Below are positions 34,065 through 45,991 of a DNA stretch of 64,000 nucleotides, piece by piece. Positions within the stretch are counted from its first letter, which is position 1. Every line of letters starts with the position of its first letter. This DNA is from Zychaea mexicana. Taxonomy: Eukaryota; Mucoromycota; Mucoromycetes; Mucorales; Lichtheimiaceae. The notes below the pieces were generated by a model. That model searched no databases. It worked only from the letters and a program-made list of their open reading frames with translations, and was not told the origin of the DNA. Location of the stretch: NCBI RefSeq assembly GCF_025766255.1, contig NW_026516688.1, positions 62,001-126,000 on the forward strand, written 5' to 3'. A program made the translations under genes and the position numbers.

Positions 34065-37000
34065 TTTCTAAAGTAAAAGTATGTGCAAAGAAGCTCTCTA
34101 TGTCGAGCGGACTTGACGAGGGAAGGGGAGGGCGTTGTTCAGGCAAATCATTCGCTGAGGAAAACAGGGGAATTGCCTTATTTAGAGCATGGAACTTCTT
34201 GAACAAAAGATATAGCGACGCTATGCACGTAATTGCTGTTGTCATGGTTTAGAATATTGTCCACACGAAAAAGAAAGAAACGACGATGGCTCCTTTGTTA
34301 TCCAGTTGTGCATTTCACTATAACCTTCATACAGGTAATATTTTTGACAGCTAATCATATTAATGCACGCTATTCTTTATTAGCAGTTGTCAGTTTTTCG
34401 GGCAGGAACATCTATTAAACTGATCATAGAGTCGATTGACAAAAGTATCTCTTGTCGTGCAGATGATATTTCCAATTCTCATGCAACTTTTTGAAGTATT
34501 AACTTTGAAGAGTATTGTAATTTCTCTATTGTTTGCTTGTTATTTGTATGACTCAAGAAACCCCTCTCTTTTATGCATTCTTTCATTCTGTGTCTTATTA
34601 TCTACTCGAAAGTATAGAAAAATTTACCCAATACCAAAGAGTAAGAATGGCTCGTAATCGGGTTACTGTACCGGTTAAAGAAAAGTCTACAACCCAATGT
34701 TCGCGCCAGTATGTGCCATTTGATCAGATAGTATGAAAGCGCATCATAAATGGCTTACGTTCTCTTATCTTTGAGTAAAAGTTGGGAACAAGAAGCGAAA
34801 TAGCAAAGTTTACGTCCTTTATTAGAAGTGCACGACAACCGATGATACGTTCTCTACTTTTATTAGGATTGAAATCTTGTTCATGGCAGCGAAGTGATGG
34901 AACTGTACTTGCTGCTGCTACACTGTGAGACGTGGTAGTAGGGTGATCACCTCGTAAGATATAATCTACGCAAACGTTGGTAATCTGTTCTATGCTTGTT
35001 TTTCAAATGTTTATCAGCTTATTTATACTAATAGCACTACATACTACTCATGGCACCAGAGACGGTTTGCTGAAATCAGTGGATCTCACTTTTTTCGGTG
35101 TATTACATACATGCTGCACAATTCGATTTACGAGGCACTGAAAGCTTACTGTAGTGATTGTTAGTTGATAGAATTTAAAGTTGTCTTTACACATGTACAG
35201 AAACAATTCTGGTGTTGTTCTGACGAAAAAGCATCTTAGTTACTCGTGTTTCTTGAGGACCTGAGTAAGTGTAGTACAAGCATTGAAATAAGCTTTTCCC
35301 CATACATTGTATATCTTATTCAGCCTCAACAAGAAAGTATTTAGAAGAATACAAGATCGCTGCTCTTCGTTTACTCAGCCACTCTCCAGCTTCTATCATA
35401 TGTATTGCACAAGAAGATTTTTTTGGTTGCCCCGTAATGATACAGTATAAGCTCTCGCGCGAAATGGCATCTAAAAAAGATGTGAGATGGTTACAGTCAT
35501 ATCACTTGCGAACCTCGTGTCGCATTTTGAGAATTGTAAAAAATAAAGCTTTGTACTCCTATGCTACAGTTTATAGTAGGTAGTACTCGAGCTGTAGCAC
35601 TTGATGCGGCGATGGCATCATTATTTGACTTCACCTTAATATGTCATGCACGAAAAACCGGAACATCTGTGTAAAGTAGCGGACAAGACAGACATATGCA
35701 TTCAGGTGCTGAAATACTTATTGTAGTGCTAAAACGTAACGCTGCATTTTGGAAAGGCTATGGTTTTTTCCCTAAAAAATGATGGCACAACAATGATGTT
35801 ACGAAAACGTCGCCTGAGTGTTTCGTGTGCACTAGATCATTGTCATCATCATGAACATTCCCGTCAGTAGCGTGCAATTAGAATATAAAACTAATTGACT
35901 ATTGTGCAACACCTGTTTTTTTATTAATGTAAAGAATAAAGTGATTATTATCAAGGGGGCTTATACTTTTCACATCTTCCTAATATCAAGATATTACTGT
36001 ACAGACCCAGGCAACATTCATCAATGAGCCTTAAAGAAACTAACTGATGAGGAAACGGCTGTTACGCCACCAGGCGCAAAAGATAAAGGAGTGGAGAAAA
36101 CACCCTGAAAATCACCGGATGATATGCATAATATAAACAACAACCAGCAATCTGAGAGAGCAAAATAATGCAGTTGAGTTACCATCCTTCTGCAAGCTGT
36201 TATCATGTACATGTCCGTATTTACATACATGTAGTTTATTGGAATCAGTCCACCCCACTTTTCCCATGTTCATCAACGTCATCATCACTGCTATATGCCA
36301 TTTTCTTTGACAACTTTTATTTTTCGTCATTAGCTCGTTTAAGTTTGAAAAATAGAAAGCAACATTTCTGACACACATATCTCTTTTAAGCACATGTCTC
36401 TTAGCACTAGGTGACTCACCAAAAGATATGAACATTCACTATTTTTCTGAGTTCGTCCTAATTTAATAAAGGTGTAATTTCCGAGCTTTGAATTACTTGG
36501 CGCGCTTGCTATCGATATGCATGCATAAATTACTCGAGTAAAAATAAACAGAAATGTGTGTAGAGTGCATTTTATGGGGTTTATAGGAGGCGGTCAACTC
36601 TTGGGCTTGTTACCTATGCTTGGCTTGGACAGGCTGAGAAGATGCTGATGCCATCTTATTCAGCACCAAACTCATGGTACGATAACGCACCTCCATTGAA
36701 TTTGCAGTAATACCATTTGCGTCAATCACACTCTCGATAAGCGCTTTTCCTTTTTTGAAAGATATAGAGACTAATATATAGAATGAGCTGTTTTAAAATT
36801 CGCATGATTGTTATTACATAGAAAGTACTGTATCTTTGTATGTTTGCTAAACAGCTTTAAAATAGGCAAATATTACAAAGGTAGTAAGGAGTATGATGCA
36901 ATAATGTAAATGTAGACTTGCGCGCGTATATATAATGATAAGAAATATCTGAAAGAAAAGAAAAAAAAAGGGGGGGGGCGGGTGGGGAAGATGAAAAGAA

Positions 37001-37090
37001 AACAAGGAGGAGAACTTTTTTTTTGAATTACTTTTGGTGGTATGTATTCTCGGACATTGTGCCCTTGCGCGGTTCTTTGTGAGTCCTAGA
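34065..37090. other. 3-kb intergenic region, no gene seen
   Basis: AT-rich. All frames on both strands are short and unlike known families. A G-run (36971-36977) and a T-run lie near 37020. No RNA gene was recognised. Confidence 0.4.
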
Positions 37091-37603
37091 TCATTTCAAT
37101 GTAGAAAAATGACGAGGAGCAGGTGGCGGTGGCTGTGACGAGCGATGATGAAGACGATTGTTGTGATACTGTTGCTGTTGCTGTTGTGTATATTGAGGGT
37201 GATGATGATGATGATGATGATGATGATGGTGTTCTTGTTCTGGAATGGTAGTAGTCAGACAGGAACACGAAGGATGCATTGATTGACGTTGGACACGCTT
37301 GGACAGCAATCGAATTTTCTCGCTAGACACAACTCGGTCCACCTTGGCCTGCAATTCTGGATCGAGTTTGTAGTGTTTACTGGTATGTCGCGCAGGAATT
37401 GGTAGCCCACAATCTAAGCTTGCTCGCACAGCCGGCTCTGCATGGTCTTCTTGTTGCAGCTTCGGTGAGGATGATGATTGCTGCACCCAGGACATGGTCC
37501 TGCGGTTTTCACATTTTTGAGGTAGTTCTGTAGTAGTAGTAGGTAAGTAGAGTGCTGATCTAGGTCGTCGATGTTTATTCAGCCATTGTTGGAGACTGGC
37601 CAT
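37091..37603 (-). CDS. Hypothetical protein with His- and Gln-runs
   Basis: A 170-residue single-exon frame from the ATG at 37603 to TGA at 37093-37091. The first 110 residues are basic and have the look of a real protein (MASLQQWLNKHRRPRSALYL, HYKLDPELQAKVDRVVSSEK). The last third is a trinucleotide-repeat product: about ten His from a GAT/CAT run at 37201-37228, then Gln and Pro. I do not recognise a family. It may be a lineage-specific gene. Confidence 0.5.
   Translation of the reverse strand: MASLQQWLNKHRRPRSALYLPTTTTELPQKCENRRTMSWVQQSSSSPKLQQEDHAEPAVRASLDCGLPIPARHTSKHYKLDPELQAKVDRVVSSEKIRLLSKRVQRQSMHPSCSCLTTTIPEQEHHHHHHHHHHHPQYTQQQQQQYHNNRLHHRSSQPPPPAPRHFSTLK
37201..37228 (+). repeat. 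(GAT)n trinucleotide repeat coding for His on the minus strand
   Basis: Nine tandem GAT units; in the minus-strand gene they are read as CAT (His). A shorter run of the same kind lies in the hypothetical gene at 30600-30630. Confidence 0.9.
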
Positions 37604-38704
37604 GTTGGAATATGTACACGTTAAATAAACGAGATGAAGAGAGTGTCAAAGCGGATGTGAAATACCGAAAAAGAGAAAGAGAAGAAAAAAGAGTGGTGGC
37701 AACGGGTGTCCTTTTATATGCGTTCCTCTGATACATGCGTATTATGCTTATGCTGTTGTCTGAGAGAGGAGAAATGCTGAAGGAGTTGGGGGTGGGCGGG
37801 CAGAGGGGGTAGGAGGGAAAGAAGGAAACTGTTAAAAATAGCTCACCAATCGTGTGTGCTCCCTGCGCCTCAAAAAGCATTAGGCCCGAAGGGGATTTCA
37901 CTCAAATCAGGTATGGTGTTGATGTCGCCCTACCTACCAAATCTTAATTCCTCATAGTGGCGCTGATGCATACGTACATCTGGCTTAATCATTCCATGAC
38001 CAAGCTGTTACCTTTCAGGCTCTGAATGCCTCCCAACCATATGAATTTCAAGGATAAAACACGCCTACTCCAGGTCGATACCGCCTCATCCGGTTTTTGG
38101 TCGCGTGGCTGCATGATGTAATAGGACAGGAATGTATTCTTCCTCCGCCCGTGCTGGTATCTGGCAATATGTAGTAGTTTGTACAGCAATTTCTAGTTCC
38201 TGAACCGAACCACTGTGTGTACTACATGGTGCATGCAAGAAGAACAGAAAGTATTAAACCACACCCGACTTGTTGGGATACATGATGGGTCCTCTGCGCT
38301 TTTGTGACACGCTTCATGAATAGTCCTTTCGTTTGCCTTGACGTCAAAAAACTCTAAATGGTTCAACTGGCAAACGATGCATCGTGTAACACAATGTTAA
38401 TGACTCGATGGCAACTGTCACCTTGACAACAAACAAAATGACTGGCGCACCGTGTTATTGTTCAGCAAGCTGGTATTCTCAATCGTGAAACTAGGATTGG
38501 CTTTTTAGCACGGGTTGATGAGATTACAAGAGTGAGTAACCTGTGAATATTGAGTGGCGCATGGCCTTTAAAGCATTATATAAGCGGCAGCGCCGCACAC
38601 ATGCATAATATATATATATATATATATACAGAACAGTGCTCTGGTAAAAAGTAAATTGTATTTTCTATCGTGTGATGAGTGTTTTTCTTGTGCATGGCTG
38701 AGAT
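37604..38704. other. Intergenic, no gene seen
   Basis: Upstream region of the hypothetical gene at 37091-37603, with GA-rich tracts at 37660-37700 and 37770-37830. A TA microsatellite is at 38608-38629. No coding signal found. Confidence 0.4.
38608..38629 (+). repeat. (TA)n microsatellite
   Basis: A run of TA dinucleotides about 75 bp downstream of the mtIF2 stop codon. Confidence 0.85.
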
Positions 38705-41597
38705 CTACAGTTTTTGTTTGGTTTCTATCGTTTGTATGCTTTGCACAACATCCCCATCCTTAAAGTCCGTGAATCCTTCAAACGACATGCCGCACTCCAA
38801 GCCCTTCTTTGCTTCCATGATATCCTTCTTGACTTGTCGTAGAGCGTCCAGTTCACCCTCCCATATCTGTTTCTTGTCCCGCAAGATTCGAACGCGTCCG
38901 TTTCTTTGGATTGCACCGTTGGTTACGCGGCAGCCAGCCACCGCTCGTGTTTCCCGCCCTTTGATACTAATGTCGAATATCTGCAAGATAGAGGCTTCGC
39001 CGACAACCTGTGTTGTGACAATCGGCGGGAGCATGTCACCCAGCTGATCTTTCACTTCTTCCAAAAGCTTGTAAATGACGGAATAGGATCGGACTGTGAT
39101 CCCGCGCTTGCTCGCTTCCGCTTGTATCTTTTTATCCGCCTTGACATTGAAACCAATAACATGACCTTCGCAAGCTGCTGCGAGCTGAACATCGCCTTCG
39201 GTGATGTTGCCGACACCGCTTTCCACCACCTTGACCTGGATCTGTTTATTCCGTAAGCCGTTCAAGCAATCCACAACGGCTTCAACCGTTCCGCTGACAT
39301 CGCCTACGTAGTTGTGATAGTAAGAAAGAAAGGTTTGTATGTGTTACAGGATGGTGGAGTTGCTGCACATGGTGGTTGGACAAGAAGCTATACCTTTTAC
39401 GACCGCTCGGTACTCAAGAATGTCTTCCTTCTTTTCGGCGCTTTCATCTTCCTGCAGCGAAGACTGAATTGCACTCAGCCGTTTGCCTAATGATTCCGGT
39501 GGGGTGTCAATAAGGCCCTTATGGAACATGTACATTTCCTTTTTGTATTCGCGTTCGATCAAGCGTTCCTGCTCCAGTTGTTCACGTTGCTGACGACGCT
39601 TGTCATTAATCACTTGGAGGTCCTTGAGCTGTTGATCCCGTTGTTGGCGAGCTTTGCGGTTGTCAACGACCGTTTTGGCAGTACCCTAATTATAGCAAAC
39701 AATGAGTTATCGGATCCAGCGCTCCGATTTGGTATGAGCACAACTACTAACCTCATCAAGCGCTTGCAACATTTCATCACCCGCTGTGGGCACTTCCTTC
39801 CATCCGATCACCTTGATGGGTGTTCCGGGCAAAGCTTCCTTGACAGGGCGACCTTGATGATCGGTCATTGATCGAACACGGCACCAAGTACGTCCTGCAA
39901 CCACCGTCGACCCGGCTTTCAAGGTGCCACGTTGCACTAGCACGGTGGCCACGTTGCCACGTCCTTTCTCTACCTGTGATTCAATGACCACACCTTCGGC
40001 TCCGTTGTCTCGTTCAGCCTTGAGCTCCAGAATCTCAGACAGTGTAGAGATGGTTTCCTCGAGTTGATCAAGATTATGGCCCGTGAGACCAGATACTTCC
40101 ACCGCTGGTACATCGCCTCCAATCTCTTCCAAATGCACATTGTAGCGTGCCAATTCCTGTTTCACCTTACTGGGATCCACGCCAGGTTTGTCGCACTTGT
40201 TGATGGCTACTACGATAGGCACATTGGCACTGTGTGCGTGCTCGATAGCTTCTTGCGTTTGAGGCATCACACCATCATCCGCTGCAACAACAAGAACCAC
40301 AATGTCCGTCACTTGCGCACCGCGAGCACGCATTGATGAAAACGCAGCGTGTCCTGGGGTATCCAAGAATGTAATACTCTTCTTTGATGGAAGTTGGACT
40401 ATATACATTGATGAGCTAACATTAAGCCCCTCCCCCCACCCCCTTTCTTTTGTTCAAACCAAATGAAAAAAAAAAGAACGATCCTTACCTGAAAATGCAC
40501 CAATATGTTGAGTAATTCCACCAGCTTCACCAGCAGCAACTGATGTTTTACGCAGGGTATCCAACAAGGTCGTTTTTCCGTGATCGACATGACCCATAAT
40601 GGTCACTACAGGTGGACGGAATGGTAATGAGCTCGTATCGGCGGGTGGAGGTCTAGAATGTGATGGCCGTTAGTGTCAGCTTGCGCAAGACTTGCTCTAT
40701 GATAACTTAAACGTACCTTGGAAATATATCCAGAGCTTGCCGCTCATCCACAATTGGGTTCATATCCAATTGCATAGCAATCAAACTCGATTCGTCCGCA
40801 TTAAGCACTGATTATCCAAAAATGTATCACTAAACAATCCGTAGTCTCAAAATCCTGTACTTCACTTACTGCGATCATGCGACGGGTTATCCATTTCCAA
40901 CTCCTCCATCGTCTGAAGTGCCTGCTCTATAATAAAACTATCAGCCTTTCAAATCTGCTATAAGGAATAACATCCTATCCACCAATAAACCGCATATGTG
41001 TAATTTACCCAAGCGTATGCCGAGGATCCGAGATAAATTGGCGACATTGATGATTTCCGGTATATACACATCGCGCGTCTGTTGCTCTACTTCTGCTGCC
41101 TTCTTTTGCTTTGCTCGTAGCTTATGCATTTCCGTTTCTTCCTGCTTCATCAATACGGCCACCTTCTCTTCACGCTTTTTACGTTCTTTGCGCTGGCTCG
41201 CTGTCTCTCCAAAAGACCTTTTGCCGTTGCCGCCGCCGCCGCCGCCGCCGCTTTTAAAGCCTGTGTCTCTACTTTTGCTTTTGAATTGCTGCTGTTGCTG
41301 TTGTTGTTTTTTTTCGAGATCCGCGGGACGTGTCCAATCGCGCTTCTCGGGAACAGATCGTCGTTGATTCGCAATGCCTATGGTGGAATCTGGTTTGCTG
41401 CGTGCCCAATTGGTTTTGGTGATTTTGTTGTCGCCTTGCTTATTTGACAAGGGTCGTCCCAGCGCCGGTTGCCCGAGTTTGCCGTTGCTGCGTAGAATAT
41501 AGGAATGGCTAAACCAACGTTGCTGTTTTAAGGAAACGATCGTTCTCAAAGGCTGGAGTCGTGAGCCCTGCAATAGCAGTAATCGTTGGCCGCTCAT
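38705..41597 (-). CDS. IFM1: Mitochondrial translation initiation factor IF-2
   Basis: Exons in transcript order are 41597-41009, 40926-40870, 40807-40717, 40652-40489, 40398-39752, 39685-39394 and 39303-38705 (812 residues). An Arg-rich mitochondrial presequence is followed by a disordered stretch with eight Gln and eight Gly runs. A short IF2N-like helix ([17 protein letters not shown]) precedes the GTPase domain, which has G1 GHVDHGKT (266-273), G3 DTPGHA and G4 NKCD. Domains II-IV follow, including [16 protein letters not shown] and the terminal barrel with [18 protein letters not shown]. The factor brings initiator tRNA to the mitochondrial small subunit. A basic coiled stretch of about 50 residues ([19 protein letters not shown]) separates domains II and III, as in other mtIF2s. 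Confidence 0.95.
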
Positions 41598-41708
41598 GTC
41601 AACTTATTTTTTTGGAGGTAAAAATAAAAAATAGAGAAAGAGGAGCGGAGAGAGAAGGTTATAAAAGTGTACTCGGTGTGATAAAAATTCCTGCTTATTT
41701 TTTTTGAC
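41598..41708. promoter_or_regulatory. Putative bidirectional promoter of mtIF2 and Rpp30 genes
   Basis: Only 111 bp separate the two divergent start codons, so both 5' UTRs and core promoters must lie here. The segment has a GA-rich tract (41632-41660) and T-rich runs next to both ATGs. No precise factor site can be named. Confidence 0.55.
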
Positions 41709-43006
41709 ATGTTCTACGACTTTAACATTCCTTTCCCAAGCCTTCCCAATCAAGAAGATCTCGAACGCTTAGACCGAATTTTATCACGGATACAGAGTAG
41801 TAAGTCAATTCAATGGTCGAAAGGAAAATTCTACAGACGAGCAGCATTGCCCAGAGGAATCTCACTTTGACCATTTGCTTTTTAATTCGCCCTTCTTCAG
41901 TACAAAATGCTACAGTTGCTTTTAATGTATCAACATCGGATCCGTTCACTTCTAAAGCAGTAGAGGTATTCTTTCGGTCTAACAGTATGTTAAAAAAATG
42001 ATAGTGCTACAGAGAAATGACCGATTCATTTTCATATTCATAGCCGGTCAAACGCGATCAGTTTGAACGCGGCGGCGTAACACTTTTGACTCGCGTTACC
42101 ATAGAAGCCGAAAACCCAAAGAAGAACTATCAAATAGTAAACAGTCGACGGTTTAAAAAAGAAAAAATTGCTTGTGTATATATAAATGAACTTACGCTCG
42201 AAATCATTATATGCAGGTATTAAGCAACGCTGCCAATCAATCGGTTGATATCCTCGCTGTGCGACCATTAACGTTGGATGCTACCAAACACGCCTGTCAA
42301 AACTACGATGTGGATATCATTTCCATCAACTGTGCATCAAAACGAGTCATACCAAACCATGCAGCAGCACAGGTGGCTACTTCGAGAGGCATCTTTTTTG
42401 AGATTTGCTATGCTCAGACATTTCACAGTAAGCAGTTGATCGTTGGGGGGGGCGGGGGCAGTGAGAGGATGGCGATGACAATGAATTTAATTTTCAAATA
42501 TAGCCAAGGAACGAGCCTTGTTTTTCACAAACGTCAAGCGACTTGTTGAAGTTACGCGAGGAAATAATTTAATATTCTCAAGCGAGGCACTGCGTGCCTT
42601 GGATATTCGTCAACCTTCTGATCTGCGTATGCTGTAAGTTCGGGTGCTCGGTTTCTCTTGCCCGTTTGGTCCAGTTATTAAGTATATTTTCTCTGCAAAT
42701 CATAGTGGTTTATTATTCGGTTTACGACGTGACCAAGTAGAAGCAGCTGTTGGGCACAACTGTGAACGGCTCTTGTTGAAAGCTGGTATGTGATATTCAT
42801 CTTTCTCGTAGTAGTAAAGCAGTGTCACTTAGACTAACAACGGATGGCGGGTTTTAGAAACACGAAAGTCAACTGTGAGCGCAGCGATCCGAGTTGATAT
42901 GATACCCTCAGCAGAAACAGTAGCACAAACGGAGAATGACAACAAGCGGAAAAGAGAAGAGGAAAACGTTGGATCCAAAAAGAAGAAAAAGGGCAAGAAA
43001 CAATAA
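41709..43006 (+). CDS. RPP1: RNase P/MRP protein subunit Rpp30 (Rpp1)
   Basis: Exons 41709-41799, 41901-41965, 42044-42136, 42217-42427, 42504-42633, 42706-42785 and 42858-43006 encode 272 residues. The start MFYDFNIPFP matches the family's M.(F/Y)DLN(I/V) opening. Further marks are RVTIEAENPKKNYQ, SVDILAVRPLTLDATKHACQ, DIISINCASKR, the strand GIFFEICYAQTF, and GNNLIFSSEALRALDIRQPS. Rpp30 has a PHP-derived TIM-barrel fold and binds the RNA in RNase P, which trims the 5' leaders of pre-tRNA. The C-terminus is a Lys-rich nuclear tail. The stop is 7 bp from the stop of the opposite-strand gene. Confidence 0.93.
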
Positions 43007-43013
43007 AATTTAT

Positions 43014-43931
43014 TCATTCATTACTGACCATCAGCGCCCGCAAATCACTCTGCAAACAAGAAATCATTTCATCCTTCTCGCACAGCTTTGCGCAAAGCAC
43101 GTCGTGTCGTTGTTGCAACTCTCGGTGCCGCATTGCCGAAGCCTCCTGTTCCTTGTGTAACGCACTGATTTCTTGGAATAGGATCTGCAGCTTGCGTTCG
43201 TACGTTACATTATTGCTGCTGCTGTTCGTATCATTGCCATTTTTCGCCTGCCGATGAGAAAGAGAAGGGGATGCACCATCGTCGCTCGTGTCACTGCCAC
43301 TGCTATCCAAACTGCTGCTCGTTGAAGAGGAGGAAAAGACCATGGTGCGTAGCAGTGTTACCATGCGTTTCAAATGTTGTACCTCGCGCTCGAGCTTTTC
43401 CTCTCGCACCACTTCCGTCATATCGCTACTGATTATCTTGTTGTTATTGTCACTGTTGATCTTGTTGTTGTTGCTCCTCCTATGAGAGAGTGGTCCAGAT
43501 GAAAGTTTGCTACTTTGGTGCTGGTGTTCTGAGAGGTAATGCTTAAGGAGCTCTTGCCGACGTTGTTGCAAATTGTCCTTGTCGCCACCAACGCCACCCT
43601 TGCCAGTGGCAACAGGTCCTTCTCCTTCAGCCGTTAGTATACTGGGGCGATGTCGTTTTGAAGAAGCTGTTGCAGGTGACCATGTTGGTATTTTAGGCTT
43701 CTTGTTGCTTGAGGGTTGCGGGGTACCGATAAATGAACCATCTAGTATTTCATCCATAGACGACCGTCGTGGTCGATGGAGTACAAGAGCACCATTTGCT
43801 TTCAACTGGTGAAAGTAGTGTTGGGGCTTTTGTTGTGAATCGTCGTAAGAAGGATATGTGTGATTATTGTGGTGGTATGAATGTGGTTGCTGGTCAGCCC
43901 GTGGTTTGAATCGAAAAAATGTAAGACGCAT
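43014..43931 (-). CDS. Hypothetical coiled-coil protein
   Basis: A 305-residue single-exon frame. The N-terminal two thirds are disordered, rich in His, Ser, Asn and Gln, with basic patches. Two helical segments are likely coiled coils: VVREEKLEREVQHLKRMVTL at about 170, and YERKLQILFQEISALHKEQE up to the C-terminus (HRELQQRHDVLCAKLCEKDE). I do not recognise a family; such proteins are often lineage-specific scaffold factors. It ends tail to tail with Rpp30 only 7 bp away, so the 3' UTRs must overlap. A GA microsatellite lies in its 5' UTR (43947-43970). Confidence 0.65.
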   Translation of the reverse strand: MRLTFFRFKPRADQQPHSYHHNNHTYPSYDDSQQKPQHYFHQLKANGALVLHRPRRSSMDEILDGSFIGTPQPSSNKKPKIPTWSPATASSKRHRPSILTAEGEGPVATGKGGVGGDKDNLQQRRQELLKHYLSEHQHQSSKLSSGPLSHRRSNNNKINSDNNNKIISSDMTEVVREEKLEREVQHLKRMVTLLRTMVFSSSSTSSSLDSSGSDTSDDGASPSLSHRQAKNGNDTNSSSNNVTYERKLQILFQEISALHKEQEASAMRHRELQQRHDVLCAKLCEKDEMISCLQSDLRALMVSNE

Positions 43932-44223
43932 TGTTATGTAAGCACAAGAGAGAGAGAGAGAGAGAGAGAAGAGAGAAAGAAGCGAGACAAAATATAAAGT
44001 GAGCTTCCTTGATTACTTCTTGACAAGATGTCATGATTGAACGGGTCCACAAAAATATGTTGTGGCGCAAACAATTTGCACAACAATCCAAATTGGTCTC
44101 GCATGATCATCTAACAAATCGTACCGGTGCTGTTGGCGAGTGTTGCGCGCACACGTTTTCTATTTAGCAACTATAACAGCTTTTGATCATAGATTACAGC
44201 ACTTTTTTTAGTGCTCCTATGCT

Positions 44224-45659
44224 TTATTTTAACCATTCATCGTAGATGGTCTTGGCATAACGGACAAGATTTTCATGCTTGCGAACCAAGTTCCGCAGAG
44301 TAGTTGCCTGCTTTTTCTCCTCATCTCCCAACGTGCTTCCAGGTAGGGTCGGCATCGACATGATAGCATGAATGTATGAGAAGATGACAGCGTCTAGCCA
44401 AGTAGGCTCACTATACAATACGCAAGAGCACAGGAGCAAGAAAAAAAGTGTTATGATTCTGATGAATGTGAGAAAAATTGAAACGAACAGGCTTACCTAG
44501 AGCCGTAAAAGTATGCACTGTCGCCCAATTTAATGGACAGGGCTTCTAGTGCCTGTGCCGCATCTTTGTAAATCTATAACATCATGAATGTTTTTTAAGT
44601 AACCTCACTTGATATAAAAATGACAGATTCCTAATCTACTACTTGACCAGTGATAGCAAAAAAAGGAAAAACGCACCTCTTCACGGACCAAAATGTCCCG
44701 ATCAGTCAACAATTCGTGTACCACCTCATTTTGCTTCTGATAGGCCAAAAGATGGTTTATCGGTCCAGGAACATGGCCGTAATAAGCCTTTGATGTGATT
44801 TCCGAGTAATTGAGGGGCTCAAGCCATGCTGAAAAGAGCTATTTGTTTTGAGAAATTTAAGTAACGTGTATCCATTTCCCCCCCCCCCAAGGTTAAAGTT
44901 AAATTTGATGTTACCCATGCGGCGTGCAACTTTGTACGAGCCAATGCAATGAATGCTTTAGCTTGTTCACTGTCAGCTATTGATGCCAATGCTTTTGTCT
45001 TGTTCTATATTTGACAGCAACGCTTTTTTAGTCACGATGATCCCTCTTTCATCCACATCTGCTCCTAGAATGAAACAAGCCGTACCCTTTCAGAAACCCA
45101 TTTGTGAATTTGATCCGTGTCGTAAACAGCGCCTGTTACAGTTGCTAGATATGGCAGCTTTCCTGTATACACGCAGAAGATTTTACCTCTTGTATGAGCT
45201 TTATGAACTGTTTTTCTTTTTTTTGTCGTTATACATGAACACGTTACCAGAGGGTGAACTGTTGGGCTCGTTATTGTTCTTTGCTTCAAACTCAATATCA
45301 CAAAACTTTAGGTAGATCTAGCAACACATGAAAAAAAAAAAAGGTATACATTAACCAGTTTTGCTTATGCTTCACATTGCCTAAAGACCAACAAAAAAGA
45401 GACCTGGAAAGAGAGAATGTGGTATGTACAAAAAGAAACATACCTGCATTTGCAAACATTCCACGTCGAAACTACCCCATGAATTCCTCCAACCGGGCCC
45501 GTAAATATATAGCGTGTCGTGTGTTAATTTCGGACGTTCGTAGACGGGTGGATAGACCTTTAACGGAAAGCTTTTTAATTTGAGAAACTCAAGAAATGGA
45601 GGAAGTTCGATCGTTGGCAACTGGGGCCATTGTGTAGGTTGATCGGCAGTCGTCGACAT
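44224..45659 (-). CDS. Metaxin-like mitochondrial outer-membrane import protein (SAM complex)
   Basis: Exons in transcript order are 45659-45444, 45317-45248, 45162-45086, 45004-44915, 44838-44677, 44573-44497 and 44410-44224 (292 residues). An N-terminal thioredoxin-like part (PLKVYPPV, LYIYGPGW) passes into YLKFCDIEFEAKNNNEPNSS and the segment GKLPYLATVTGAVYDTDQIH, typical of metaxins. The C-terminal GST-like helical part includes EALSIKLGDSAYFYG and SEPTWLDAVIFSYIHAIMSM, the family's hallmark. Metaxins (Sam35/Sam37 relatives) help insert beta-barrel proteins. The intron 45085-45005 must use the acceptor at 45006-45005; nearer AGs break the frame, and a CTAA branch-like site lies upstream of it. 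Confidence 0.9.
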
Positions 45660-45991
45660 GGTTGTAGCGTATTCAAAAAAACAAAAAAGTAGGGCTGTCT
45701 TTTCCAGAGCGTCGCACGCCCGGGATTTGCATTGATGTTGGTGACTGTTGCTGCCAAAATTAATCAATTGGAAAGTTGAATCACGCAGTGGTATTATACA
45801 CACACACAGCCGTTTTCCATGGTGCTTTCGTTTGATGATATGGGAGATCATGTCACCGCGTATTATCTGTGGCCATATATGTGTATGTATTGCTCATCCA
45901 ATATAACCAACCTCAGTGTGCACACACACACACACACACACACACTGATGTGAAGGCAGCAGAGATAAAGAATTCGTATTTTCAGATCATG
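45660..45991. other. Promoter region of metaxin gene with CA microsatellite
   Basis: A 332-bp gap between the metaxin start and the VPS9-domain gene stop. It contains an A-run at 45677-45690 and a (CA)n run at about 45919-45945. No gene seen. Confidence 0.5.

Noticed and set aside
45005..45070. Segment GADVDERGIIVTKK as a metaxin exon
   Set aside because: It is open in one frame but cannot be joined in phase to either neighbour: the needed intron would be 21 nt, and the downstream exon is in another frame. It is best read as part of one intron.
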